A DNA stretch of 64,000 bases from an uncultured Verrucomicrobia subdivision 3 bacterium (lineage in GTDB: Bacteria; Verrucomicrobiota; Verrucomicrobiia; Limisphaerales; DASXHY01). The stretch's first letter is position 1; each line of letters opens with the position of its first letter. Shown in pieces: positions 18,359-27,300 of the stretch. A program made the position numbers and the translations under genes. Location: assembly GCA_937890005.1 (NCBI GenBank), contig CALBZA010000007.1, forward strand, positions 1-64,000, in the 5' to 3' direction. The notes below the pieces were generated by a model. It was not told the DNA's origin, made no database searches, and saw only the letters and a program-made list of their open reading frames with translations.

Positions 18359-19174
18359 GTGATTCATCCGACAGCCATTATTCATCCGAAAGCGCGTCTC
18401 GACTCCACTGTTGAAGTCGGGCCTTACGCGATCATCAACGAAAACGTTCAGATTGGACCGAACTGCATCATCGGCCCGCATGTGGTCATCGATGGCGTCA
18501 CGACCATCGGCGCGCGAAATCGTTTTCACGCGGGCTGCGTGATCGGCGATGCGCCTCAGGATTTGAAGTACAGGAACGAACCGACGCGGCTGCGAATTGG
18601 CGACGAAAACGTGTTTCGGGAACACGTCACCGCGCATCGTTCCACGAAGCCTGACGAGGAAACGGTGATTGGATCGAACAATTTTCTGATGGCCAACGCG
18701 CATGTCGGGCACAACTGCGTCGTCGGTAATCACGTGATTTTCGCCAACGGCGTTTTGCTGGGGGGGCATGTGACGGTGCAGGATCGAGCGTTCCTGTCCG
18801 GCAACTGCATGGTTCACCAGTTTGCCCGGGTGGGAATGCTGGTAATGATGCAGGGTGGGGCGGCCGTCAGCCAAGACGTCCCGCCGTTCACGATCGCCTC
18901 TGGAATCAATGGCATCTGCGGGCTGAATATCGTGGGATTGCGCCGGGCGGGTTTCACCTCGGAGGAACGGCTTGAACTGAAGCGGCTTTACCACGTGCTG
19001 TTCCGATCGGGGAAAAATTTTCGGGAGGCGGTGAATGAGGCGATGAACGTTTTTTCGAGCCGGCCGTCAAAGATTGTGCTCGAGTTCGTTTCGAGCGCGA
19101 AACGCGGGGTTTGCCCGGATGTGGGGGCGCGTGCCGGGCGCAGTACGGAAGATGCCAAAGAAGATTCAGATTAG
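18359..19174 (+). CDS. lpxA: Acyl-[ACP]--UDP-N-acetylglucosamine O-acyltransferase
   Basis: First step of lipid A synthesis: transfers a hydroxyacyl chain from ACP to the 3-OH of UDP-GlcNAc. The left-handed beta-helix is visible as hexapeptide repeats from residue 1 (IHPTAIIHPKARLDS, VEVGPYAII, IGPNCIIGP). The catalytic histidine is H118 in NAHVGHNCVVG, equivalent to E. coli H125; the GDAPQDLKY segment is also diagnostic. Length 271 aa. The start is GTG 18359 because it gives the conserved IHPTAIIHP beginning. The C-terminal tail after residue 245 is slightly longer and Arg-rich. Not clustered with lpxB/lpxD/fabZ here. Confidence 0.95.
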   Translation: MIHPTAIIHPKARLDSTVEVGPYAIINENVQIGPNCIIGPHVVIDGVTTIGARNRFHAGCVIGDAPQDLKYRNEPTRLRIGDENVFREHVTAHRSTKPDEETVIGSNNFLMANAHVGHNCVVGNHVIFANGVLLGGHVTVQDRAFLSGNCMVHQFARVGMLVMMQGGAAVSQDVPPFTIASGINGICGLNIVGLRRAGFTSEERLELKRLYHVLFRSGKNFREAVNEAMNVFSSRPSKIVLEFVSSAKRGVCPDVGARAGRSTEDAKEDSD

Positions 19175-19215
19175 CTTTTGACCGAGCCATTTCAGTGCGT
19201 TAGGATTTGCCCCGA

Positions 19216-20181
19216 ATGATTTCCGGTTTCTTCAGTTTTTTAAGGAGCGCGGTTCCGATCGCTGCAGGTTTTTTCCTGCTGGTTGCGACGGGTGCGTTGG
19301 CTGAAGAAGCCTCCTCGGCGGGCTTATCCGGCAATTCATCCTCGTTGGACAATTCGTCCACCGTTCCGGAACGCAATTTCAAAATTCCGGATCGCCCCAG
19401 CACTTTGGATGATCTTTTTGGCGGAAACCGATCCAGGCCGCAGCGAATCGCACCGCCGCGGCAGACCGGGCCGCGCGGACCGCGCAATCTCCTGGATGAC
19501 AGCAACTGGGGTTTTCTGACGCCAAACGACGTGGTGCGGGATTACATGTCAAAAACCGTTCCTACGCTGCCGGATTTCACCCGCGACGGTCGTGACCGAA
19601 ATACGATGTCGCCCGTGGAACGCTATTACGAGCGGCAGATGCGCGGAGGCGGCGCGACGGACTCCGCGTCCGACGGAGCGGACGCCACCAGCCCGAGTTT
19701 CGTGAATCCATTGAGCGGCGTGGGGATCGATGTGGGTTATGACGCCTTGCGGCCGTCGAGTCCGCACCTCGTTGATTTGCCGACGCGGGTCGATTCGTTG
19801 CCGGACCTTCTGGGCCTTCGGAACAATCCCTATTCGCCGGAGTCGATTCGCGAACGCGCTGCCGCCGAACGGCAAACCGAGGCATTCAGGAAAGCCCTTG
19901 AAGTGCGTCCGCCGGGTGGCATCACCAGTCTTCCTCAGCAGAATACAAGAAGCTGGATTGCTTCCCCCTCAAGTTTCAATCCGGCCTTCGTGCAAACGGC
20001 GCCCGATCCATTGCTGTCCGGTTCCTATAACTCAGCGTTTGCGGTGGCAACACCGGCAGCTCCTGCCGCTCCCATGGCCCCATCTGCTCCGGGTCAAAGC
20101 CGGGAGACGATCAATCCGACCACGACGAAACGTATCGCTCCGCCGAAGCCCGATTTTTCCCTCCCGCAACGGCGGTTCTAA
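19216..20181 (+). CDS. Secreted proline-rich protein of unknown function
   Basis: From ATG 19216 the protein has 321 residues with a clear signal peptide (hydrophobic FFSFLRSAVPIAAGFFLLVATG, cut near ALA-EE). A TTG nine bases upstream is a possible alternative. The mature part is low in regular structure: Ser/Asn-rich, then Arg/Pro-rich (RPQRIAPPRQTGPRGPR), with a C-terminal Ala/Pro stretch (APAAPMAPSAPG). No domain was recognised. Its stop is immediately adjacent to the stop of convergent moeA, with no base between. Probably a periplasmic or surface-linked disordered protein. Confidence 0.65.
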   Translation: MISGFFSFLRSAVPIAAGFFLLVATGALAEEASSAGLSGNSSSLDNSSTVPERNFKIPDRPSTLDDLFGGNRSRPQRIAPPRQTGPRGPRNLLDDSNWGFLTPNDVVRDYMSKTVPTLPDFTRDGRDRNTMSPVERYYERQMRGGGATDSASDGADATSPSFVNPLSGVGIDVGYDALRPSSPHLVDLPTRVDSLPDLLGLRNNPYSPESIRERAAAERQTEAFRKALEVRPPGGITSLPQQNTRSWIASPSSFNPAFVQTAPDPLLSGSYNSAFAVATPAAPAAPMAPSAPGQSRETINPTTTKRIAPPKPDFSLPQRRF

Positions 20182-21387
20182 TCAGCCCCATCGCATCACG
20201 GTTGCTTCTGCGCCTTTTTGCAATTCGGTCTTGGGCGCCATGTCGAGAAGTCCATTCGCGTTCGCAAGTGAGCTCAGGGTGTGTGACGCCTGGATTCCGG
20301 CGGAGTGAATCGTTCCGCTATCGTCTATCGTTACGCGGACAAAATGGCGGCGGTTTCCGGGATTCGAAATCGTTTCGGCCATCGTTCCGCGCACGCGCGG
20401 AAGTTTCACGCTCGCAGCCCCTTGCCAGCCCAGCAGGGCAGGGCGGGTCAGCAGCAGGAACGTGACGAATGCAGAAACGGGATTGCCTGGGAGACCAAAT
20501 AGGAATTTCGATTCGAGCTGGCCGAACACAAAAGGACGTCCGGGCTTTATAGCGACTTTCCAGAATTCCAGTTTGCCGCCGAGTTGCTCGAAAGCGCCTT
20601 TGACAAAATCCATTTCGCCGACCGAAACGCCGCCGCAAGTAATGACCATGTCGCTGGTGGCAAAAGCTGTCTCCAATGCTCTGCGCGTTGAAGCGGGATC
20701 GTCCGGAACAATTTCCGATCGAACCAAACATCCGCCGGCGCGCTCGATGAGCGGTCGCAGACTTGCCCGATTGCTTTCAAAAATCTGTCCGGGGGAAAGC
20801 GTGCCGCCGCCTTGCTGGAGTTCTGAACCGGTTGCCAGAAGAGTCACGGTCGGACGTTTTGCCACCGAGATCTGGCTGATGCCTGTCGCGGCCAGAATGG
20901 AGAGTCGCGCGGCATTGATCTCCTGTCCGGATTGGAGAATGGTTGTGCCTGCTTTCACATCCTCGCCATGAAACCGGATGTTTTCCCACGGCTTTACTGT
21001 CTCGAGAAATTGAATCTGATTCGGATTCGAAGGATCGATCGCGGTGTCTTCCTGCATCACGACTGCATCGGCGCCCGGAGGAATCACAGAACCAGTGAAC
21101 ACGCGCACACAACGCCCGGGCTGAACTTCGACGTCAGGCGCCTGTCCTGCGACAATCCTTCCCGCGAGCCGCAGCACCGCCGGTGTCAGTTCAGAAGCCC
21201 TGGCGAGGTCTGAAGCGCGGACGGCGTACCCGTCCATTGAGGAGTTGTCGAATGGCGGAAGGTTGATTGGCGCGGAAATGTTCGCGGCAACGATTCTTCC
21301 GTGCGCGTGGGCGAGATCAATCGTTTCGGTTCGTGCCTGCGGAAGGCTGGAAAGAATGCGTGCAACGGCGTCTTCAAGTTCGAGCAT
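20182..21387 (-). CDS. moeA: Molybdopterin molybdenumtransferase
   Basis: Inserts molybdate into adenylated molybdopterin, the last step of molybdenum cofactor synthesis. 401 residues with all family hallmarks: PPFDNSSMDGYAVR near 43-56, GRCVRVFTGSVIPPGADAVV, ATGSEL, CGGVSVGEMDFVK (about 265-277), KPGRPFVFG and GLPGNPVSAF. The start ATG at 21387 gives the usual beginning. No other moa/mob genes or molybdoenzymes lie in the window, so it is a lone cofactor gene here. Its 3' end abuts the convergent secreted-protein gene. Confidence 0.95.
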   Translation of the reverse strand: MLELEDAVARILSSLPQARTETIDLAHAHGRIVAANISAPINLPPFDNSSMDGYAVRASDLARASELTPAVLRLAGRIVAGQAPDVEVQPGRCVRVFTGSVIPPGADAVVMQEDTAIDPSNPNQIQFLETVKPWENIRFHGEDVKAGTTILQSGQEINAARLSILAATGISQISVAKRPTVTLLATGSELQQGGGTLSPGQIFESNRASLRPLIERAGGCLVRSEIVPDDPASTRRALETAFATSDMVITCGGVSVGEMDFVKGAFEQLGGKLEFWKVAIKPGRPFVFGQLESKFLFGLPGNPVSAFVTFLLLTRPALLGWQGAASVKLPRVRGTMAETISNPGNRRHFVRVTIDDSGTIHSAGIQASHTLSSLANANGLLDMAPKTELQKGAEATVMRWG

Positions 21388-21460
21388 GACCCGACTCTAC
21401 GAACGCCGCGGAGATTTTCAAACCGGAAGGTCTGAAACTCGTTCCGGCTGGGAACCTTCA

Positions 21461-23200
21461 TCAATGCGATGCCGTCAGAACGAGCACCTGTTCCAGTGTG
21501 GAAACACCATCGCGAACGCGATCCAGGGCGACCATGCGCAATGTGCGCATCCCCTGGCCAATGGCGATCTTCGACATCTCGCGGGAGTTACCGCGGGCAA
21601 TGATCAGCTTGCGAATTTCGTCGCTCACGGTCATGGCCTCGATGATCGCCAGACGTCCGGCGTAACCGGAATTTTTGCAGCGATCGCAACCGCGACCGCG
21701 ATACAGCGTGATGCCGTCGAAGGTGCTCGGGTCGATGTTCAGATCGTTGTACATCTTCTCGGGATAGGTGACCGGCTCCTTGCAGTGCGAGCAGATGCGG
21801 CGCATGAGGCGCTGTGCGCAGGAGAGAATTACTGACGATGAAATCAGGAAGGGCGCGATGCCCATGTCATCGAGACGCGCGATGGCGCCGGGGGCGTCAT
21901 TACAATGCATCGTGCTCAACACCTGATGCCCGGTGAGCGCGGCTTCGATCGCGATTTCCGCAGTTTCAGTATCGCGGATTTCACCGATCATGATGATGTC
22001 CGGGTCCTGACGGAGAATCGAGCGAAGGGCGTTTGCGAAGGTGAGTCCGATTTCCTTCTTCACCGGCACCTGATTGATTCCGGGAATCTGGAACTCAACC
22101 GGATCTTCAACCGTGATGATGTTGTAGATAGGGTTGTTGAGTTCGTTGAGTGCGGAGTAAAGCGTTGTGGTTTTTCCGGAACCGGTCGGACCGGTCACCA
22201 GAATCAGGCCGTGCGGCGCATCCACCGCGTTCTTCACCTGCTGGAACGTATCCGCGTCGAGTCCAAGCTTGTCGAGGCTCGCGGAAAGGTTCGATTTGTC
22301 GAGCACGCGCAGCACGATCTTTTCGCCGTGAACGGTCGGCATGATTGAGACGCGAAGATCGTAGTCCTTGCCTCCGACTTTCACGCGCATACGACCGTCC
22401 TGAGGAAGGCGACGCTCGGCGATGTCGAGGCTGCTCATGATTTTGAAGCGTGAGGCCAGCGCGAGCTGCATCTGCTTCGGCGGCGGCGTCGCATCGGTGA
22501 GCACGCCGTCGATGCGGTAACGCAACTTCATGCCGCGCTCGTAAGGCTCGATGTGAATATCGCTGGCGCGGTCCTTGATCGCCTGAACGAGAATAAGATT
22601 GGCGAGCTTGATGACGGGCGCTTCTTCCGATGACGCCGCGAGCTGGTCGAGGTTGACCTCTTCCACCGCCTCCTTGGCGATTTCAAGATTGTCCGCATCC
22701 TCGGCGTTTTCCTGCTTTTTCTGAGCGTCCTGGATGATGTCCTCCATGCTTCCGCTCTTGGAGGCATCGAGGCTGGCGAGCTTGTCGAGAATCGCCTTCT
22801 CGGGAGCGATCATCGGCGCGACTTCGAGACGCGTGATTCGGCGAACGTCGTCGAGGGCAAGAACGTTCAACGGGTCGGCCATCGCGATGAACAGCTTGTT
22901 CTCGAGGCGTGAAACCGGGATGACCTTGTGATTCTGCGCGACGTCGCGGGGGAGAAGCTCGGCGATATCGTGCGGAATGTTGATGCGGGGGAGATTGATC
23001 GGCGGCGTGTTCAGGACGCGTCCCATGCAGACGGCCATGTCCTGCTCGCTGACGTAAGCCTTCTCAAGGATCAGCTTGAGCAGGCGTGTGCCGCCCTTTT
23101 TCTGTTGGTCGAGGAGTTCCTCGACCTGGGCGACAGTAAGCAGGCCGTCCTCGACCAGCGCATCCGCGATGCGTTCACCAAATGATTTAACGGCTGCCAT
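21461..23200 (-). CDS. pilB: Type IV pilus/type II secretion assembly ATPase (PilB/GspE)
   Basis: A 579-residue cytoplasmic ATPase powering pilus or pseudopilus assembly. The N-terminal MshEN (GSPII_E_N) domain covers about 1-150 (ADALVEDGLLTVAQVEELL; NHKVIPVSRLENKLFIAMADP). The ATPase core has the Walker A GPTGSGKTTTLYSA, the Asp-box VEDPVEF, the Walker B DPDIIMIGEIRDTETAE and the His box TGHQVLSTMH. The C-terminal zinc-binding tetracysteine (CSHCKEP and CDRCKNSGYAGR) is intact. It starts 3 bp after the adapter gene. It is the likely motor for the prepilin-like proteins encoded at 10194, 38565 and 48815. PilB versus GspE cannot be decided without the rest of the machine. Confidence 0.93.
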   Translation of the reverse strand: MAAVKSFGERIADALVEDGLLTVAQVEELLDQQKKGGTRLLKLILEKAYVSEQDMAVCMGRVLNTPPINLPRINIPHDIAELLPRDVAQNHKVIPVSRLENKLFIAMADPLNVLALDDVRRITRLEVAPMIAPEKAILDKLASLDASKSGSMEDIIQDAQKKQENAEDADNLEIAKEAVEEVNLDQLAASSEEAPVIKLANLILVQAIKDRASDIHIEPYERGMKLRYRIDGVLTDATPPPKQMQLALASRFKIMSSLDIAERRLPQDGRMRVKVGGKDYDLRVSIMPTVHGEKIVLRVLDKSNLSASLDKLGLDADTFQQVKNAVDAPHGLILVTGPTGSGKTTTLYSALNELNNPIYNIITVEDPVEFQIPGINQVPVKKEIGLTFANALRSILRQDPDIIMIGEIRDTETAEIAIEAALTGHQVLSTMHCNDAPGAIARLDDMGIAPFLISSSVILSCAQRLMRRICSHCKEPVTYPEKMYNDLNIDPSTFDGITLYRGRGCDRCKNSGYAGRLAIIEAMTVSDEIRKLIIARGNSREMSKIAIGQGMRTLRMVALDRVRDGVSTLEQVLVLTASH

Positions 23201-23203
23201 AGA

Positions 23204-24040
23204 TCAACGAAATGCCTTTTGAAGAACCTTGATGATTTCCGAGGGTGTACTCACGTACCAGAGCAACTTGTATTGCGTTGCGGCGGCGAGTTCTTTTGCG
23301 GCCTGCTGGTTGAATGGATTTGCAGTGGCGACCAGGACCGACTTGCTCATGCGATCGAAAGGAAGAATGCACCAGCGCTGACAGATTTGAGCGGGGAAAC
23401 CGCGGGCGAGGTCGATATCGACGTCATACTTCTCCAGCGGCAGGTAGGCGGAGCGGGATTTGTCGCAAAGAAGCTTCAGCGATTTTTCCAACGGAAGAAT
23501 GCCTTTGTCCGCCAGAATCTGCACGAACGGCTCGACGATGCCTGTGAGCGAAACCGCTTCGGAGGGAACCCAGCAGAGATCGAAATCGCCGGCAGTGATC
23601 ACTTTGCTGTCCACGAAAATCTTGTAAAGCGTCTGGCGGCCATCATCGATTTTTGCGGTGCCATTGCGGTCGGGAGATTTTGACGCCTTCGCTGCGGGAC
23701 GGGCATGGTCCGTGTCGGCGTTGATGGTGGTCGTGGAGAAATTGTTCGCCTTCGATTCAATCTGCTTCAGGGCCGCCTGAACATCCGGGTCGTCGGGGCA
23801 GCGCTGGAGGATTGTTTCGTATTCAAGGATGGCCGAGGAAAGCTGGCCCATGTCCACGTAGGCCTCCGCAATCCGTTTTGCGGTGCGGACCACGTCCTTG
23901 TCCCGGCCCAGTTTGGAGTACGCTTCCTTCAGGATTTCCAGCGACTGGTAATCATGCGGCTGCGACTCCGTGATGACCTCGAACATTTCGATTGTCTGGG
24001 CCAACTGAGCTTCTTCGCTCTGCGTCAATGTGCTCGCCAT
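23204..24040 (-). CDS. TPR-MshEN adapter protein upstream of pilB
   Basis: 278 residues. The N-terminal half has TPR-like helix pairs (LKEAYSKLGRDKDVVRTAKRIAEAYVDMGQLSSAILEYETILQRCPDDPDVQAAL, about 44-100), then a polar linker (DHARPAAKASKSPDRNG). The C-terminal half resembles the MshEN domain found at the front of PilB/GspE: RGFPAQICQRWCILPFDRMSKSVLVATANPF, ending in a PSEIIKVLQKAFR helix. MshEN domains of several pilus ATPases bind cyclic di-GMP (established for MshE); whether this copy does is unknown. It precedes pilB by 3 bp, so it is almost certainly cotranslated and may regulate the motor. Confidence 0.75.
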   Translation of the reverse strand: MASTLTQSEEAQLAQTIEMFEVITESQPHDYQSLEILKEAYSKLGRDKDVVRTAKRIAEAYVDMGQLSSAILEYETILQRCPDDPDVQAALKQIESKANNFSTTTINADTDHARPAAKASKSPDRNGTAKIDDGRQTLYKIFVDSKVITAGDFDLCWVPSEAVSLTGIVEPFVQILADKGILPLEKSLKLLCDKSRSAYLPLEKYDVDIDLARGFPAQICQRWCILPFDRMSKSVLVATANPFNQQAAKELAAATQYKLLWYVSTPSEIIKVLQKAFR

Positions 24041-24359
24041 TTGAGTTCACCCGGCAAAAACGTTCCTGTGAACGGGTGGAATGCCGGGCATGCTTTGCAT
24101 AGCAGAATTTCCGCCAGCTTTAACGACTCCGAAGATTTCCGGACGCCATTTGCCACCGCTTCGAGCTGCCGGTCGGGGCGGGGGTTCAGAGCCGGACATT
24201 TTTGTCTCGTTTCGGAACGCCTGACGCTGATGTAGCTGTCCATCACGGGACAGTCGGAATCCGCCGCAGGACACGTTGGGGCAAAGATTTCCGTCGTGAA
24301 CGAAGAATTGCTTTCCGGTCTGATCCTGCGATTTTAACCGCGCTGTCTCCCGAGGCAAA
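24041..24359. other. Divergent spacer without a recognised gene
   Basis: This 319-bp stretch separates the adapter gene from the debranching-enzyme gene. I see no convincing ORF, tRNA or long repeat. It presumably holds two divergent promoters. A GAGG lies just before the ATG at 24360. Confidence 0.5.
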
Positions 24360-27300
24360 ATGGGACAATTGATTCCAGCGATGACTCCCGCGCCCGGCGA
24401 ACGCCTGCTGCGTTTCGTCGGGGACCGAATTCGTTTCACTTTGCGTTTCCCGGAAGCGGGTGGCGTGGAAAAAGGATGGCAGGCGCGACTACGGACCAAT
24501 CTTGGCCGAGCTGCGCTTTTACGAAGGGAAATCATCGACGCCCACACCCGCAGTCTGCCGGTGGCAGGCGCATCGTGGCGCGATCTTCCCATGAAGAGAG
24601 ACGGCGACGAATGGTGGCTGGAACTGCCGCTGAACGAAGTCGGCTTCTTTGGGGCCAAGGCGTATCTGATCGATCCGCAAGGATGGCAGTATTGGCCGGA
24701 GGGGGCGGATGTTGGCATTTCCGTTCATCCGGATGCGTATCGAACCGCAAACACGATCTACTGCGCTTTCCCAAGATTGTTTGGAAACACAAGGCAGTTC
24801 ATCAGCGCGCGAAACGAAACGCTCGAAGCGCAGATTCAAAAGATCGAGGAACACGGGTTCACGATCATTCCGCCTTCGGGAAAGCTCCGCGACCTGATTG
24901 AATTTCTCCCACACATCATCGACACCCTCGGCTGCCGAATTTTGCATCTGCTGCCGGTGAATCCGACACCGACGACATTTGCTCGGTTCGGGCGCTTTGG
25001 AAGTCCTTACGCGGCGCTCGATCTGACGGCCATCGATCCCGCGCTTGTGGTGTTCGACAAGAAAACGACGGGCGTGGATCAGTTCCGCGAATTGACTTAT
25101 GCCACGCATGTCCGTGGCGGGCGGGTGTTCATCGACATCGTGATCAATCACACCGGCTGGGGATCGTCGCTTCAGGAAACGCATCCGGAATGGTTCCTTC
25201 GTCAACCGGACGGCACCTTTGTCAGTCCGGGCGCGTGGGGCGTTACGTGGGAAGATTTGGTCGAGTTGAAGCACAACAACGTCGCGCTCTGGGACAAGCT
25301 CGCCGAGATGTTTCTCATCTGGTGCCGTCGCGGCGTGGATGGCTTTCGATGCGACGCCGGTTACAAAGTCCCGCTGCCAGCCTGGCAATACATCATCGCG
25401 CGAGTTCAGCAGGATTTTCCAGACACCATTTTCCTGCTCGAAGGGCTGGGCGGATCCTGGGAAGCGACGGAATCGTTGCTGACCAGCGGTGGAATGCAAT
25501 GGGCGTATTCCGAGCTGTTTCAGAATTACACCGGGCGCGACGTCGCATGGTATCTCGATTATTCGCTGCGTCAGAGTGAAAGGGTGGGGCTCTACGTTCA
25601 TTACAGTGAAACGCACGACAATAACCGTCTCGCCGCGCAACGCTGGGGCGAGGCGCCGCCGGCGGAGCCGAAACCGGACCGCGTCTGGTCGCTGCTTCGC
25701 AACCGGCTTTGTGCACTCACGAGTGTGAGCGGTGGCTTCGGCTTCACATGCGGCGTCGAATGGCTCGCGACGGAAAAGATACGCGTTCACGGAAGCACCG
25801 GTCTTGCATGGGGCAGCCCGGAGAACATCGTTTCCGAACTGAGCCAATTGAACCGGCTGCTTCTCAATCATCCGTGCTTTTTTGACGGCGCGAAGTTGAC
25901 CCGGTTGAGTGGAAACGATTCCGCCATTTTTGCTTTGCTGCGTGAGTCGGCGGAAGGACTGGATCGTGTGCTGGTCTTGGTAAACACGGATGCCGAGCGG
26001 GAACAGACGATTCGATTGGATGCTTCCCGACTGCCGCTGAACCTCTGCGCGGTCGATCTGCTGGGGCAGACGATGCCTCCGATTCGAAATCATGTTCATG
26101 AACTGGAGTTCGTTCTGCCAGCAGGCGCCGCCTATTGTCTTTCCCATGCGCTGGTGCCGATCGGGCTGGTTGGAGATGACTATCGCCTCACTCGCGCGCG
26201 GGCAGCGTGGGCTGTGCAGGCGCTTGGACAATCGCTGGCGACGTCAGAAATCGGGCCGTTCGACTGGCGTTTACTGGGAGATTTGGTGAACGAATCTCCG
26301 TCGCGATTTCTGGCTTCGATCGCGCATTTGAATCCGGACGAAACCGAGCGCGACCTCGTCGGCGCGCTTCGATTGGCGAGCAGGCCCGGGCGTTATCCGA
26401 ACGTGATTCAATGGCGCATGGAAGATCGCTCCAGAATCACGCTCGTGCCTCCGGGCCACTGGCTTTTGATTGAAGACGCCGTGCCGTTCCGAGGTTCGCT
26501 TCGTGGTCCGGCGGGCACGCGGCACGTTCAGTCCATCGCCGCCGCAGGTATGCACGTGGCCTGTTTTGCAGCGGACGATTCAGCCGGTGACGCTGTGCTG
26601 ACATTGGAACGTTACACCGAATCGGATCGGACTGTGGAGGCGACGATCCGTTTCCTCGCAGCGGAACCCGTTCTTCAAAACGGCGAATTCATTCCGCCGC
26701 CCGATGCGCGTGTGCTGCTCACCAATGGACGTGGCGGGATGGCCCGGCTCTGTGTGGATCTTGGCCGCGTCACTTCGAAGTACGATTGCGTTCTCGGCGC
26801 CAACCTGCATCCGAGCCTTCCCGTGGACAGGCATGTATTCGTGAAGCGCATTCGTGTCTGGGTGAATGCGGATGGATTCATTTCTCCGCTCAATCACCAG
26901 CAGCTCGCTGCGTTTCGTCCGGGACCACCCGCCGTCTGGAGTTTTGTGGCGAATGCCGGGGATGGCCGGACGGTTGAAATCGAACTGTCAGCCAGCATGG
27001 TCGATGGCGAGAACACCACGGTCTTTCGATTCAGCCGGCCGAGTGCGGCGCGTGCCCATGGCAAACAACTTCCGGCGGAAGCCGATGTGCGGCTCACAGT
27101 GCGTGTGGATATTGAAGACCGGAACTTTCATTCCCAAACGCATCGAAATGGCGGCGCGGATCATCACTTCAATTCCAACACCCGCACGCTCGATGATTCT
27201 GAATTTCACGCAGGCTTTGTCTTTGCACCGGCTGTAGATCGTCAGTTGCGCGTGTATTCGGAAGGCGCGCGATATCATCCCCAGCCCGAATGGAGTGAGA

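Noticed and set aside
20182..21387. Molybdoenzyme cluster around moeA
   Set aside because: Neighbours are a disordered secreted protein and pilus genes; no other cofactor or molybdoenzyme gene is seen.
24519..26231. 570-residue open frame on the minus strand
   Set aside because: It lies antisense within the GH13 half of the debranching enzyme, whose motifs are unmistakable. The reverse frame has no domain and is a by-product of GC-rich codon use.
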